Source: Siphonodentalium dalli | Lineage: Eukaryota; Mollusca; Scaphopoda; Gadilida; Siphonodentaliidae | Reading direction: 5' to 3' | Assembly (NCBI GenBank): GCA_032622095.1 | Contig: CP136069.1 | Span: 38,226,194 to 38,290,193, forward strand | DNA length: 64,000 nt | In this document: positions 1 to 8,005 of the stretch, piece by piece | Layout: every line of letters starts with the position of its first letter | Numbering within the stretch: the first letter of the stretch is position 1 | Translations under genes and position numbers: made by a program | Notes under the pieces: generated by a model | What the model saw: only the letters and a program-made list of their open reading frames with translations | Database searches by the model: none | What the model was told of the DNA's origin: nothing

Positions 1-1
1 C

Positions 2-792
2 AGTGAACCGAAGAAATTCTTCAGTTTGATTTCCGACCCAAAGAAGCTCGTGAAGGACTTCCACATTATCAATGACAGCCACATTCAGTTATCCTACACC
101 CACGACGACCATTTCCTACCCGATGAAAATAAGACTAATATATTTCTGGCCATATACACTACCTCCTGGGCTCGTCTCAAGTTGTATGATGTACTGGATC
201 ATCTAGGAGAGAATGTGCTGTATTTTGACACTGGTGAGTACTAATTTTTTTTTGCGTACCAAATTATGCTCTAGCTTGATATTAGGTCCTCAAAATATTT
301 TACATTTCTGTTTTAGATTCCATCATCTACGTACAAAAGACGGGAGGCCCCGACGTCAGCTGCGGTGATTTTCTCGGGGATCTGACCGATGAGTTAAAGG
401 GGGACACTATCACACAATTCAGAAGCGCCGGACCGAAGAATTATGCTTACAGGACGACTGCCTGCGATGAGGTGTGCAAGGTGCGGGGCTTCAGTTTAAA
501 TTATATCAATTCTGAGGCCATTAATTTCAAGACTATGAGCACCCTGATTGATAGAAAGAGAAAGACATTGGACGACCCTGATGTTGTAGAGCCGAAGAGA
601 CGACATTTGGTAGATAAAGAGCGGGAAGGTGAATCCGGCGTACCCGACAAGGTGTTCATAACTGAAAAGAAGATATGTAGAGGTAGTGCCCGTCCTATCC
701 TATACAACAGAATTCAAAAGAAGGTATACAGAGTGGTATACACGAAGAGAGTGATCTTAGAAAATATGGACACTATCCCTTTCGGATATTGA
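2..792 (+). CDS. polB: Protein-primed family B DNA polymerase, C-terminal part (two exons)
   Basis: This is the C-terminal palm/thumb end of the Maverick protein-primed DNA polymerase B, which replicates the linear element from a protein primer. The frame is open from base 2, so the gene starts off the left edge. Exon 1 is 2-233 and exon 2 is 317-792, with the stop TGA at 790-792. Splicing restores the catalytic motif C (YFDTDS), which supplies metal-binding aspartates; unspliced, the frame meets a stop at 241-243. After it come a hydrophobic strand (IIYV), an SAGPKNYAYR-type motif and KVRGFSLNY, all usual in this family. The tail from about 560 is basic (EPKRRHLVDK). It is followed at 837 by the packaging ATPase on the same strand. 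Identification is firm from motif C and the downstream motifs; the N-terminal exonuclease cannot be seen. Confidence 0.93.
234..316 (+). other. Spliceosomal intron inside polB motif C
   Basis: The donor GTGAGTA follows the first base of an aspartate codon, and the acceptor is a pyrimidine-rich tract ending TTTTAG at 311-316. The 83-bp intron contains in-frame stops and is AT-rich. Removing it joins D-T to D-S-I-I-Y and restores the polymerase active site exactly, which is strong evidence that it is spliced. Confidence 0.9.
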
Positions 793-836
793 GAGTAGTT
801 TATAAGGAATATGTGACACGTTCGTTCGCCTTAGGC

Positions 837-1487
837 ATGTCATTAATACCGTTCTTACCGAATTCCAGCTACGTGATCGCGGGTGCGACAAAGAGCGGGA
901 AAACCAGATGGACTTTCCGCTTCTTACAAAATATAGAGGACATGATAGACGGCCCTCATCCCCAGAAATTTCTATACTGTTACGGAGTGCATCAGGACTT
1001 ATTCGATGAAATGGAAATAGCCATCCCACACATAAATTTCCACGAAGGTCTTCCCTCCAAAGAACTACTGAGTGAATTTGCGGACGGTACGACGGCTATG
1101 ATAATTCTGGATGATTTGGCTCACAAAGTTTTGGACAATTCCGATATGGAATGTTTATTCACACAAGGCTGCCATCATAAGAACTTATCAGTTATATTTT
1201 TAACTCAAAACTTGTTCCAAAAAGGTAAACACGCCAGAACTATAGCTTTGAATACTTCCTATACCATTCTTTTGAAAAGCGTGCGTGATGCGAATCAAAT
1301 AAAATATTTAGGTCAACAGCTGTTTCCGGGAAAATCACGTTTTCTGACTGATTGTTATAAGGATGCGGTGTTGGACAGACCCTATGGATATCTCATAATC
1401 GACGCTACGCCTAATACTGATTCAGAGTTTCGTGTAAGAACTGACACCTTTCCCGGTGAATATCCTATAATATACAAATCTTTATAA
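837..1487 (+). CDS. FtsK/HerA-type genome-packaging ATPase
   Basis: A 216-residue P-loop ATPase of the A32/FtsK-HerA packaging family, expected to drive element DNA into the capsid. Walker A is GATKSGKT (residues 16-23), Walker B is AMIILDD (87-93), and a downstream FLTQN (121-125) fits the polar sensor after the second strand. The HHKN segment before it is also typical of Maverick ATPases. The first ATG at 837 is chosen; the frame is open upstream to 789 but overlaps the polB stop and has no earlier ATG. The next gene starts 3 bases after the stop, so the block looks polycistronic or is read by reinitiation. Length is normal for the family. Confidence 0.93.
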   Translation: MSLIPFLPNSSYVIAGATKSGKTRWTFRFLQNIEDMIDGPHPQKFLYCYGVHQDLFDEMEIAIPHINFHEGLPSKELLSEFADGTTAMIILDDLAHKVLDNSDMECLFTQGCHHKNLSVIFLTQNLFQKGKHARTIALNTSYTILLKSVRDANQIKYLGQQLFPGKSRFLTDCYKDAVLDRPYGYLIIDATPNTDSEFRVRTDTFPGEYPIIYKSL

Positions 1488-1489
1488 GG

Positions 1490-1795
1490 ATGAGTGCCAG
1501 GATCTCTAGAAATGCAGCGTTCTTGTCACTACTCGCATCCTGTTCTAGGAAGCAGTTAATATCTCTGTTGAAGACGGCTACTACGGACCAGATAAACGCA
1601 TTATCGGAAATATGTTTGAATGTGTTGCAGGGTGTTTTGACTGTTACGAATATACAAACATTAGTGCCTTACAAGAAGTTTTATAGACTCATGGCTGACG
1701 AGAAATATAGCGTGCTTAGGAAGAGACAAAATTTGCTTAAAAATTTGAAAGCAGTGCCTCTGTTACTCAAGGACGTACCGATTGAACATTTATAA
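1490..1795 (+). CDS. Small Maverick protein, helical (function unknown)
   Basis: A 101-residue protein beginning 2 bases after the ATPase stop and ending in a TAATG overlap with the next gene. It opens with RISRNAAFLSLLASCSRKQL, then a second amphipathic segment containing LSEICLNVLQG (residues about 38-48) and a basic region YRLMADEKYSVLRKRQNLL. A small protein with this layout (Arg/Asn-rich start, 'NVL.G' core, basic end) recurs in animal Mavericks at this position as far as I recall; its job is not known to me. No signal peptide or clear membrane segment. It could be a minor virion or DNA-associated protein, but nothing in the sequence proves that. Confidence 0.75.
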   Translation: MSARISRNAAFLSLLASCSRKQLISLLKTATTDQINALSEICLNVLQGVLTVTNIQTLVPYKKFYRLMADEKYSVLRKRQNLLKNLKAVPLLLKDVPIEHL

Positions 1796-1995
1796 TGTCG
1801 ACATATTCAAAAAATGTGGTCATACCTTATGACAAATATGAACGTTTACTGAAAAATACCATCAAGAAAACGGCTGTAAAGACTCAATCACCTACAACGT
1901 CCTCAGCAATTCGGAAACCATCGATGATGAAGAAGATAGATAAACCACCGGGGGAAAGATTATTGAATAAGAAATGGATAACTATGTCAAAATAA
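1795..1995 (+). CDS. Small basic Maverick protein (function unknown)
   Basis: A 66-residue protein that starts in the TAATG overlap with the preceding stop, so translation is probably coupled. It begins with a VVIPYDKYERLLK segment (residues 8-20), a short conserved-looking 'P.DKY.RLL' motif that I associate with small late proteins of animal Mavericks. The rest is rich in Lys, Thr, Ser and Pro (T-K-K-T-A-V-K-T-Q) and looks disordered. The TAA stop overlaps a poly(A) signal AATAAA at 1991-1996, marking the end of the rightward block. I can only call it a basic accessory or virion protein. Confidence 0.65.
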   Translation: MSTYSKNVVIPYDKYERLLKNTIKKTAVKTQSPTTSSAIRKPSMMKKIDKPPGERLLNKKWITMSK

Positions 1996-2107
1996 AACTT
2001 ATATTTGTATTATAATTCATTGTTGTTGTTTTTCTATACCTTCGGTGGGGAGGGGGGTCCCTGAAATAACGAGACGAAACTTATGTTTTATTTTCAAAAT
2101 TTTTATT
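1991..2107. terminator. Convergent poly(A) signals between the two gene blocks
   Basis: The rightward block ends with AATAAA at 1991-1996, overlapping its last stop. On the other strand AATAAA is read at 2087-2092 and again at 2102-2107, just past the capsid gene stop at 2136. The two blocks therefore converge in about 140 bp with a signal for each strand. Confidence 0.7.
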
Positions 2108-2135
2108 TTCAACACTAATAATATACACAAAAATA

Positions 2136-3380
2136 TTAGTTGGGAGATGACACATTGCGAGCCTCGTTTATGCTGAAGTGTGATGGAAAAGTCCCGTATA
2201 CCAATAACACTATAGTCTGCGACAATGCTTCTGTGAACTTAATATCCATTTGCGTCAATCCCTTGACCACCGGTTGTCCGTCTTCGATAGATCCAGTCGG
2301 GTCAATACAGTAAATAGCATAACCACCGTCAAAATCCTCTCGTGATATGGACGTTCCGGGATACGCTCGTACCAAGTTACTGTAAGCTTCGAGATAATCT
2401 TCCTTCCCGTAATTCATGCTCAGTGGTCGGCTAGGTAATGACTGTCCATTCACTGTGAAAGCCACGCTACTGCAATTGAAATGTTGAAAGTTCAGTGGAT
2501 TTTTCTTGTAATTTCCATTAAATCCCGCAGCATCAATCATAACCGCTATGATACGCCGAGGTATATCTCCTTGAAACAAGTCAGTGGCTGTGAAATTGAA
2601 AGACCCTTTGGCGATAGAGAAAGCCTTCACTGCGGATCTCAGGTAGGGATAAATGGCATCAGATTTTTTCAAACGTTCTTCGATTTCTTTGGTAACACTA
2701 GGAATCATTTTGCAAAAGCAAACTCTGATACTAGCACCGGTTATTTTAACTTTGTAATTTTCATTCTCTTCGCCATTCATTAGTGCGAAAGCATTCTTCA
2801 CGGGCCATAATTTAATGCGGACGGGCACACCGTTGATAATATATCTATCCTGTTGGCACAGATCATGTAGTATCGGTCCGGAAACTTTTATTTCTTTGCT
2901 TTCCGCCGTGAGCTTCACTCTTTCATAAAAACCTAGATTGCCTCCGATGGGTGTTGTATCGTCGAATTCGTTGGGCGTGTCTTTGTACCACATCCGCTGT
3001 TGTAGACCATTGTTGATAGCATTTTCATCCGCGCTCAATAGCGCGTCCAGATAAGACTTGTAAGGATAAAACGGTCCTAATGTTGATACCGTAGTTTGCT
3101 GAAGCTCAATGTCGACTGACGAGAACAATGAGTGGACTGGTGCGTTAATAATTCCTACTTTTGAAGTTTTTTTCAAAGCGCTTCCGTCACCTTTCACAAT
3201 TTTCAAAGTCAAGTTTAGAAAACTGTTTCGAAAATCAATATATTTCTGAGACGTCGATGGTACGTTGAACTCTATAGGAGCACCGTCTACTATCTGGTTA
3301 ACGGGGTTGTATCCCATCCATTCCCTTTGCATAACTTCCGCCCTTTCAGTAGCCTTCGAAAATGTAGGTAAGTTACTCAT
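2136..3380 (-). CDS. Major capsid protein, Maverick/Polinton type
   Basis: A 414-residue protein that I assign as the double-jelly-roll major capsid protein, the hexon equivalent that would form the icosahedral shell. Support: the N-terminal PIEFNVPSTSQKYIDF (35-50), then HSLFSSVDIELQQTTVS (83-99), YPYKSYLDALLS (105-116) and WYKDTP (131-136). This is the series found in the Maverick capsid family often annotated only as an uncharacterised nematode-type protein. Its size and position as the largest gene of the late block agree. The ATG at 3380 overlaps the TGA of the upstream small gene by 4 bases (ATGA). The frame is intact. Without a structure prediction the double jelly-roll is an inference from family membership. 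Confidence 0.85.
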   Translation of the reverse strand: MSNLPTFSKATERAEVMQREWMGYNPVNQIVDGAPIEFNVPSTSQKYIDFRNSFLNLTLKIVKGDGSALKKTSKVGIINAPVHSLFSSVDIELQQTTVSTLGPFYPYKSYLDALLSADENAINNGLQQRMWYKDTPNEFDDTTPIGGNLGFYERVKLTAESKEIKVSGPILHDLCQQDRYIINGVPVRIKLWPVKNAFALMNGEENENYKVKITGASIRVCFCKMIPSVTKEIEERLKKSDAIYPYLRSAVKAFSIAKGSFNFTATDLFQGDIPRRIIAVMIDAAGFNGNYKKNPLNFQHFNCSSVAFTVNGQSLPSRPLSMNYGKEDYLEAYSNLVRAYPGTSISREDFDGGYAIYCIDPTGSIEDGQPVVKGLTQMDIKFTEALSQTIVLLVYGTFPSHFSINEARNVSSPN

Positions 3381-3598
3381 TTTGGTGAGGAGAATATGTC
3401 GTTTGCGGGTTCCTTTTTAACTTTTCCAATGTTTGTCTTCTTCGCTTTTCCTGCTTTTATCTTTTTAACTTTTATCTTCTTAGCTGCGGCTTTCCTTATA
3501 AGTTTTTCAGGTTTCGCTTCAGTCTCGGGTAGGTACTTCGAGTCATCGTAGGGTACATATTTTTTAAGATCAAAGTCATAATAGTACGGAGTCCCCAT
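3377..3598 (-). CDS. Small lysine-rich protein, possible core/DNA-binding protein
   Basis: A 73-residue protein with a tyrosine/aspartate-rich start (GTPYYYDFDLKKYVPYDD) and a strongly basic second half of KIKVKKIKAGKAKK-type repeats (residues about 40-62). The charge pattern suits a DNA-condensing core protein like the basic core proteins of adenoviruses, but I see no family-specific motif. Its start lies inside the 3' end of the penton-like gene (23-bp overlap) and its stop overlaps the capsid ATG, so it is embedded in the late block and probably translated with it. Confidence 0.7.
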   Translation of the reverse strand: MGTPYYYDFDLKKYVPYDDSKYLPETEAKPEKLIRKAAAKKIKVKKIKAGKAKKTNIGKVKKEPANDIFSSPK

Positions 3599-3983
3599 TA
3601 TGGCTAAAGTTCAACGTGTACTCTGAAGTAGTAATTTTTATAGGCGTCAAATTACCATCCAAGACGTATACCCTTATAAACTGCGGGTCAGTCCTAGTAA
3701 CGCGCACGTCATGACTCTTACCGTACTTATAAGTTGATTTACTGCCTCTATAAATAACTCTTAGTACGGGTGCCATTTTATTATAAACGAATGAATGTTC
3801 GCATACGTCACAACATACGTACATAACGTCATGCGGGTCCTCGGGTTTTATAGAAAATTGTTCCAGGCAACACGTCCATCGTGAATCTAGTAACCAATCA
3901 GCGGGTAGTGGCGTTGTGAAATCACCCGCTTCATTTCCGGGAAAAGAAGCGTCACTATGACGGCTAGATAAGTATAATCTCAT
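3576..3983 (-). CDS. Penton-like minor capsid protein (single jelly-roll)
   Basis: A 135-residue protein assigned as the minor capsid (penton) protein that would occupy the fivefold vertices. It has the order expected of Maverick penton proteins: an N-terminal YLSSRHSDASFPGNEAGDFT stretch, a LPADWLLDSRWTCCLEQFSI strand, the family hallmark around MYVCCDVCEHSFVYNKMAPVLR(part), and a C-terminal EYTLNFSH. The ATG at 3983 is used; the ORF could only be lengthened by a GTG. The stop of the integrase and this ATG form TGATG (3981-3985), a reinitiation-type junction. At 135 residues it is short for a penton, so an N- or C-terminal segment may be reduced. Confidence 0.78.
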   Translation of the reverse strand: MRLYLSSRHSDASFPGNEAGDFTTPLPADWLLDSRWTCCLEQFSIKPEDPHDVMYVCCDVCEHSFVYNKMAPVLRVIYRGSKSTYKYGKSHDVRVTRTDPQFIRVYVLDGNLTPIKITTSEYTLNFSHNGDSVLL

Positions 3984-5056
3984 CACTTTCCGTATTTCAC
4001 TAGATCAGTTCTCGATATCCAAGAGTCGTATTTAGAACCCCAATTCAGCCAACGAACTAAAACTGTGTTCCCGCTCCTTTTTAGTATTTTCTCGATTCTG
4101 TAAACTGCATCAGGGTCCACTTTAATTGCTTGTAATTCTTGCGCGTAAAATGAGCCTGTGACTTCTTCCTCGTCCCAATCTTTCAACTTGTAAACGTTCA
4201 CACCTCCTCTTCTATATCGCAGTACCACCGTGAAAATTTCACCCGTCCACTTCTTATAAAATTCTTTGTCATAAACTCCTTTGATGTGTGATATCCTCAC
4301 TCTGTCACCGACCTTGAACTCGTACTTTTTTAATTTGACACTACCCTCTCGAAGAAGTAGTTTCTGTTGATAGCGCACCTCAGATTCGTTGCCTTTATTA
4401 ACTGACGTCGGTGTGTAACCGGTGGAACGGTGTACCGTGTTATTGTAGCTTTCCACAATATCCTGCAATACACTGGAATATTCTTGAATACTATTGTGAA
4501 CGAGATATCTATATAACCTCGTCTTCAGGGTCTTTATTAATCTCTCCGCGTAATTGGCTTTAGTTTCATTTTCGGTCGACAGGTATTTGATTCCTTCCCG
4601 CTTGAATAACCTCTGAACGGGTCTTGAATTAAAGTCCGTCCCCTTGTCCGTTCTCAGTATGGATGGTCTACGTGTTTCGTGAAGAAACACATCTTCGAAA
4701 GCTTCACTTACGTGTTTCGCATCTTTCTTTATCAAGGCACGACACCAAGCGTATCTTGAAAATACATCGATTATAACCAAAATGTATTTATAACGACTTC
4801 CTGAAGCAGTCAAGTCTGCCAAATCACAGTCCCACAACGAGTCTAAGCCTTCAACCACGACTCTACTTCTAGGAAATTTGTGTCTAGATGGTTTAATTAG
4901 CGTATAGGTCTCTTGAGAACTGAGCCAATCTCGAATTTTCTTCCTGCTGATAACGTGTGATCCTTCAGCTTTAACAGCCTGATATAGTTTTTCAACTCCT
5001 CCGAAACTACCTGGTTTACTCGGGTCATAATACAGAGAATGTAGATATTCATCCAT
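3983..5056 (-). CDS. Retroviral-type (rve) integrase with C-terminal chromodomain
   Basis: A 357-residue DDE integrase that would insert the linear element into host DNA. Residues 1-60 form an N-terminal region without a clear HHCC finger. The catalytic core has D78 (WDCDLAD, 75-81), D137 (LRTDKGTDF, 134-142) and E171 (NYAERLIKTLK), with 33 residues between the last two. A beta-rich segment follows (about 240-310, KVGDRVRISHIKGVYDK). A chromodomain ends the protein (VYRIEKILKRSGNTVLVRWL..., about 318-351), which may steer integration to marked chromatin. The ATG at 5056 overlaps the 3' end of the TBP-like gene by 8 bases. All three catalytic residues are present, so the protein could be active. 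Confidence 0.95.
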   Translation of the reverse strand: MDEYLHSLYYDPSKPGSFGGVEKLYQAVKAEGSHVISRKKIRDWLSSQETYTLIKPSRHKFPRSRVVVEGLDSLWDCDLADLTASGSRYKYILVIIDVFSRYAWCRALIKKDAKHVSEAFEDVFLHETRRPSILRTDKGTDFNSRPVQRLFKREGIKYLSTENETKANYAERLIKTLKTRLYRYLVHNSIQEYSSVLQDIVESYNNTVHRSTGYTPTSVNKGNESEVRYQQKLLLREGSVKLKKYEFKVGDRVRISHIKGVYDKEFYKKWTGEIFTVVLRYRRGGVNVYKLKDWDEEEVTGSFYAQELQAIKVDPDAVYRIEKILKRSGNTVLVRWLNWGSKYDSWISRTDLVKYGK

Positions 5057-5561
5057 TACTGCAGATTTCGAGTTCTAGAATTTTCGGTAGCACCTCACGT
5101 ACGATCTGTCGTTGATTCTTTATACCCGTTATTAAAATAGATCCACTCAGGTGACAAGCGAAGTGGATACCCTCAGTGTAGAATGTCACAGCAGGAAAAA
5201 TTTCTGGATAATAGTTACCACCGAGATATTCGACCAATAACCTTAATGATAATGGGCTGCATTTATGAACGGCTGACATGGTAATTATACGAACTCTGGA
5301 CAGGCATACTGGGTATCCGATCTTTTGAATTATTCTGGCATACTTTCGCAGTCTTCGAATTCCATCTTCCGCGTGACTAGCGGCTCCCGCACACATAAGT
5401 TTACCCGTCTTATAGAGCCAGCATGATCCGCCTATAGAACGATTCCTCCAAATTAAGAAACCCCTCTTACATACGACGTTACGTAGTGCATTAGCCAAAT
5501 ATATCACATCCACAGGACATCCTAACTGACTGGAACATACTACATTAGTTACGCGTACCAT
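5049..5561 (-). CDS. TATA-binding-protein (TBP) homologue encoded by the Maverick
   Basis: A 170-residue protein made almost wholly of the TBP saddle. Repeat 1 (about 4-85) has NVVCSSQLGC, ALRNVVCKRGF, TGKLMCAGA (52-60) and RKYARIIQKIGYP (72-84), which match the TBP core closely. Repeat 2 (about 90-166) is more diverged but keeps PEIFPAV (119-125), SGSILITGIK (139-148) and a final helix. Of the four DNA-intercalating Phe of cellular TBP, two appear kept (F35, F122) and two appear replaced (Y50, H137); the Asn of repeat 2 aligns with Thr. No N-terminal extension is present. It is the first gene of the leftward block, 29 bp from a TATA box. It may give element genes their own initiation factor or alter promoter choice. 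Family assignment is firm; function is inference. Confidence 0.9.
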   Translation of the reverse strand: MVRVTNVVCSSQLGCPVDVIYLANALRNVVCKRGFLIWRNRSIGGSCWLYKTGKLMCAGAASHAEDGIRRLRKYARIIQKIGYPVCLSRVRIITMSAVHKCSPLSLRLLVEYLGGNYYPEIFPAVTFYTEGIHFACHLSGSILITGIKNQRQIVREVLPKILELEICSNG

Positions 5562-5589
5562 AGTGACAACATTATGATATACACATTAC

Positions 5590-5621
5590 CTTTTATACCA
5601 CGACGCTTCTTCTATTTATAG
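5590..5621 (-). promoter_or_regulatory. TATA box(es) of the leftward Maverick block
   Basis: On the minus strand TATAAAAG is read at 5597-5590, 29-36 bp before the TBP-homologue ATG at 5561, so transcription would start almost at the ATG. A second match, TATAAATA, lies just upstream at about 5620-5612. The first gene driven by these boxes is itself a TBP homologue. Confidence 0.7.
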
Positions 5622-6230
5622 TAGGGGCCGGAAGTAGGTACCCAACAGACGAACTCAATAGACTCGTCCATAATGTCGAGGCCTCATGACCTATTGACAA
5701 ATTAACGATAGATGTGATTACTATCGTATAAATAATAATAATTTGACAGAAATATACAATCTCGGATCTAGGTACTTTCTGGCCGAGCCAATACCACTTT
5801 TCTGAAGAACCGTCACTCTCCATAATAAAATATTATAACTTAGTACATTCACAACCCTTATAACGATATCACGTGATGTGGAATTTTTTTTTAAGTTTTT
5901 TGAAATTTGTGAAATTTTTGAAGTTTTTGAAAAATTTTGAAATTTTTGAAGTTTTTGAATTTTTTTGAAATTTTTGAAATTTTTGAATTTTTTGAATTTT
6001 TTTAACATTTTGAAGTTTTCGAAATTTTTGAAGTTTTTGAAGTTTTTTGAAATATTTGATGTTTTGGAAGTTTTTGAAATTTTTGAAGTTTTCGAAATTT
6101 TTTGGACATGCCCAACCGGTATACAAATAGACCGACGCGTGGGCGGAGAATATAGGTCAAACTCCATGTACTGCAGAGAATGTAGGTCAACCTGTCTAGA
6201 CTGACACCAAACGGGCGGGGTATCATCACT
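5622..6230. other. Non-coding right terminal region of the Maverick, probable terminal inverted repeat
   Basis: No credible gene. A plus-strand TATA-like CGTATAAATAATA lies near 5727-5739. The stretch contains the TTTTTGAA array and, near 6148-6190, two diverged direct repeats (AGAATATAGGTCAA and AGAATGTAGGTCAA). It should match the left terminus in inverted orientation, which is outside the window. The reverse complement of the end starts AGTGATGATACCCC. Confidence 0.6.
5880..6103. repeat. Short tandem repeat of TTTTTGAA(A/G)-type units
   Basis: About 220 bp of degenerate T-rich 9- to 15-bp units (gaaatttttgaagtttttg). It yields spurious reading frames of Phe-Lys-Asn-Phe on one strand and Leu/Phe-rich repeats on the other. 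It lies in the element's terminal region. Confidence 0.9.
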
Positions 6231-6758
6231 CACACGTTAGGCGATCGTGATTTTTAGATGTTATTTCGACACCCCACAGTTCACTGCCATATATATATAG
6301 GATTATTGGTTTGATCCGTTTATGGAACAGTTTGAGTGACGTTAACAAGGGGGGGGGGGTGATGTATGGTTACACGCATCGAATAGTGAGTGCATCGCTT
6401 TTAGACCTTTTGCACTTAAGTTTGTGATAGCTTTGTGAACTTGTCATTACTAGAAAAGGTTATTCCAAGGTAAGTATATATTCCCTGATATTTTCGAGTT
6501 TGGTCTCAGATATATGAAAGGATGGAATTATTGTTGTTTGTCTCGCCCGAAAAATCATGCAATTAGTTTTTTCCGTGTTAAGTTCATTCTCATCAGTGTA
6601 CATTTTCAGATGGTTTAGACAGTTTTGGAGTCTCGTTGAACTATCAGACAATACAACGAGGTCGTCAGCGAAAGGAATGTGATTGCATTGACTACCCCCG
6701 GTCGTCACTGGATCACATGCACGATTCGTCAAAGATATTCCTAATGTCATCGATGAAT
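6228..6758 (-). mobile_element. Non-LTR retrotransposon reverse-transcriptase fragment, unit 1
   Basis: On the minus strand 6750-6460 encodes a reverse-transcriptase piece with the catalytic motif FADD (IPFADDLVVLSDS), followed by LNHLKMYTDENELNTEKT and NCMIF, as in LINE RT domains. Only about 100 codons are open and a G-run breaks the frame after it. The downstream part of the LINE is missing because the Maverick boundary falls here. Confidence 0.85.
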
Positions 6759-6994
6759 ATTTTGAATAAATTCGGTGATAATATATGTATGAGGTGGTGA
6801 GGTTGAAAAGGACATTTCAGATGTCGATGTGGTGCGGTTGTGGAATACATGGAATTACCTGGTTACTCCTAAAAGGAGGTTGCTCATATGTGGGCGTAAA
6901 GAAGAACAAGTAAGTAAGTAAGTAAGATATTCACAGTGTGACAGGAAGTGGAACCTGGGTGAACATTAATTTGCAAGTATGTATCACTGGTTAA

Positions 6995-7316
6995 CCTTTT
7001 TACGGCGGGGGCCGAGCTGGTGCAGCATTAGCGATCCTGTGTCATTATATATATTCAACCTTCCATGGCTGGAGCTTACTGGAATTTTGCCCAAACTATG
7101 TGCCAAATCCATTCGTTTATTTATGACAGTCTTCCGTAGGGAGCCTCGCGTATACAGCAGAATGCACTGGCTTACAATGTCCAGATAAATATTGTTATAG
7201 GCCAATATGTATTCTTTTATGCGAGGCTCCCTATGGGAGACTCGCGTATATCAACGAATGCCTTTGGCACAGCTAGATTTTGCGCAAAATCCCAGTAAGC
7301 GGCAGTCATGGAAGGG
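6995..7316. mobile_element. Old TTAA-flanked fold-back element, unit 1
   Basis: Flanked by TTAA at 6991-6994 and 7317-7320, with ends CCTTTTTACGGC and (reverse strand) CCCTTCCATGAC. Long diverged inverted arms (about 7052-7170 and 7211-7316) share ATTTTG, GTGCCAAA and GGGAGCCTCGCGTATA. TTAA targets and CCC/CCT ends suggest a non-autonomous piggyBac-like origin. It appears related to the younger TTAA elements in unit 2 through the shared GCGAGG...GAATGCA(C/T)TGGC core. Confidence 0.65.
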
Positions 7317-7919
7317 TTAATATATATTGTTTTGCAGAACGTGCTATTTCAGAAATACCGGTATATATGGTGTTGACTTTCATTAACAAGACCAGGGGCG
7401 CCGGAGGATAGGGTGCAGGTGGGGGGGGGGGTGTACAGATATGAAACGAAACATTGCAATTTCGCCATTGCTGATACATTTATATTTGACAAGAATCGTT
7501 ATTTTATAATTTTATTGAAGATAGCATTTAAACTCAACTTTGATTATATCGGCTCTTTAAATATAGTTAGGCAGCACCATGCAGGCTCCTTAGTGAATTT
7601 GGTTTTCAGTATAAATGCGATATTGACCTTAAAATGCGGCATCAATTCGTCAATTCTAAAACAATCTCTAATTTCAAACTATCGATTTGAACTAAATAAT
7701 CATTATCCTTTGTAACAAATGTATGGTTTAGTATTATAACAAACATGGCCACATTCACAATATGAAAGATAACACATCCTAATTATGTAAAAACAAATAG
7801 ATGATTTTATTTTGTAAAACCACTTTGTCACATAATTAGAACATATCGCTCACATTGTGAGGTTGGTCAGGTGTTGCGAGAGTACGAAATCATACATTCG
7901 TTATGGAGGACAATGATTT

Positions 7920-7920
<1 letters not shown>

Positions 7921-7999
<79 letters not shown>
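7921..7999. repeat. (GA)n microsatellite, unit 1
   Basis: About 79 bp of uninterrupted GA repeats. The equivalents in units 2 and 3 are 45 and 73 bp, so the length varies between units. Confidence 0.98.

Positions 8000-8005
<6 letters not shown>

Larger units (their letters stand above)
1..6230. mobile_element. Integrated Maverick/Polinton (adintovirus-like) element, right-hand part
   Basis: Gene content defines the family: protein-primed DNA polymerase B, FtsK/HerA-type ATPase, integrase with chromodomain, and two jelly-roll-type capsid proteins, in two convergent blocks. The left part, including the polymerase N-terminus and probably the protease, lies outside the window. The right end is placed at 6227-6230 because sequence from 6228 onward matches the uninterrupted junctions at 29857 and 54851. 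An end at 6230 would give a ...CT terminus, agreeing with AG...CT Polinton ends, and a possible 6-bp target duplication at 6231-6236. All genes seen are open, so the copy looks young or recently active. Confidence 0.93.

Noticed and set aside
789-836. N-terminal extension of the packaging ATPase from a TTG at 789
   Set aside because: It overlaps the polB stop and has no ATG; the ATG at 837 sits at the normal distance before Walker A.
5721-6233. Minus- and plus-strand frames rich in Phe-Lys-Asn or Phe-Leu over the terminal region
   Set aside because: They are translations of the TTTTTGAA tandem repeat, open in several frames at once; no gene is supported.
7413-7715. 100-residue plus-strand frame
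   Set aside because: Its length depends on a poly-G tract that varies between units; the equivalent frame starts later in units 2 and 3.
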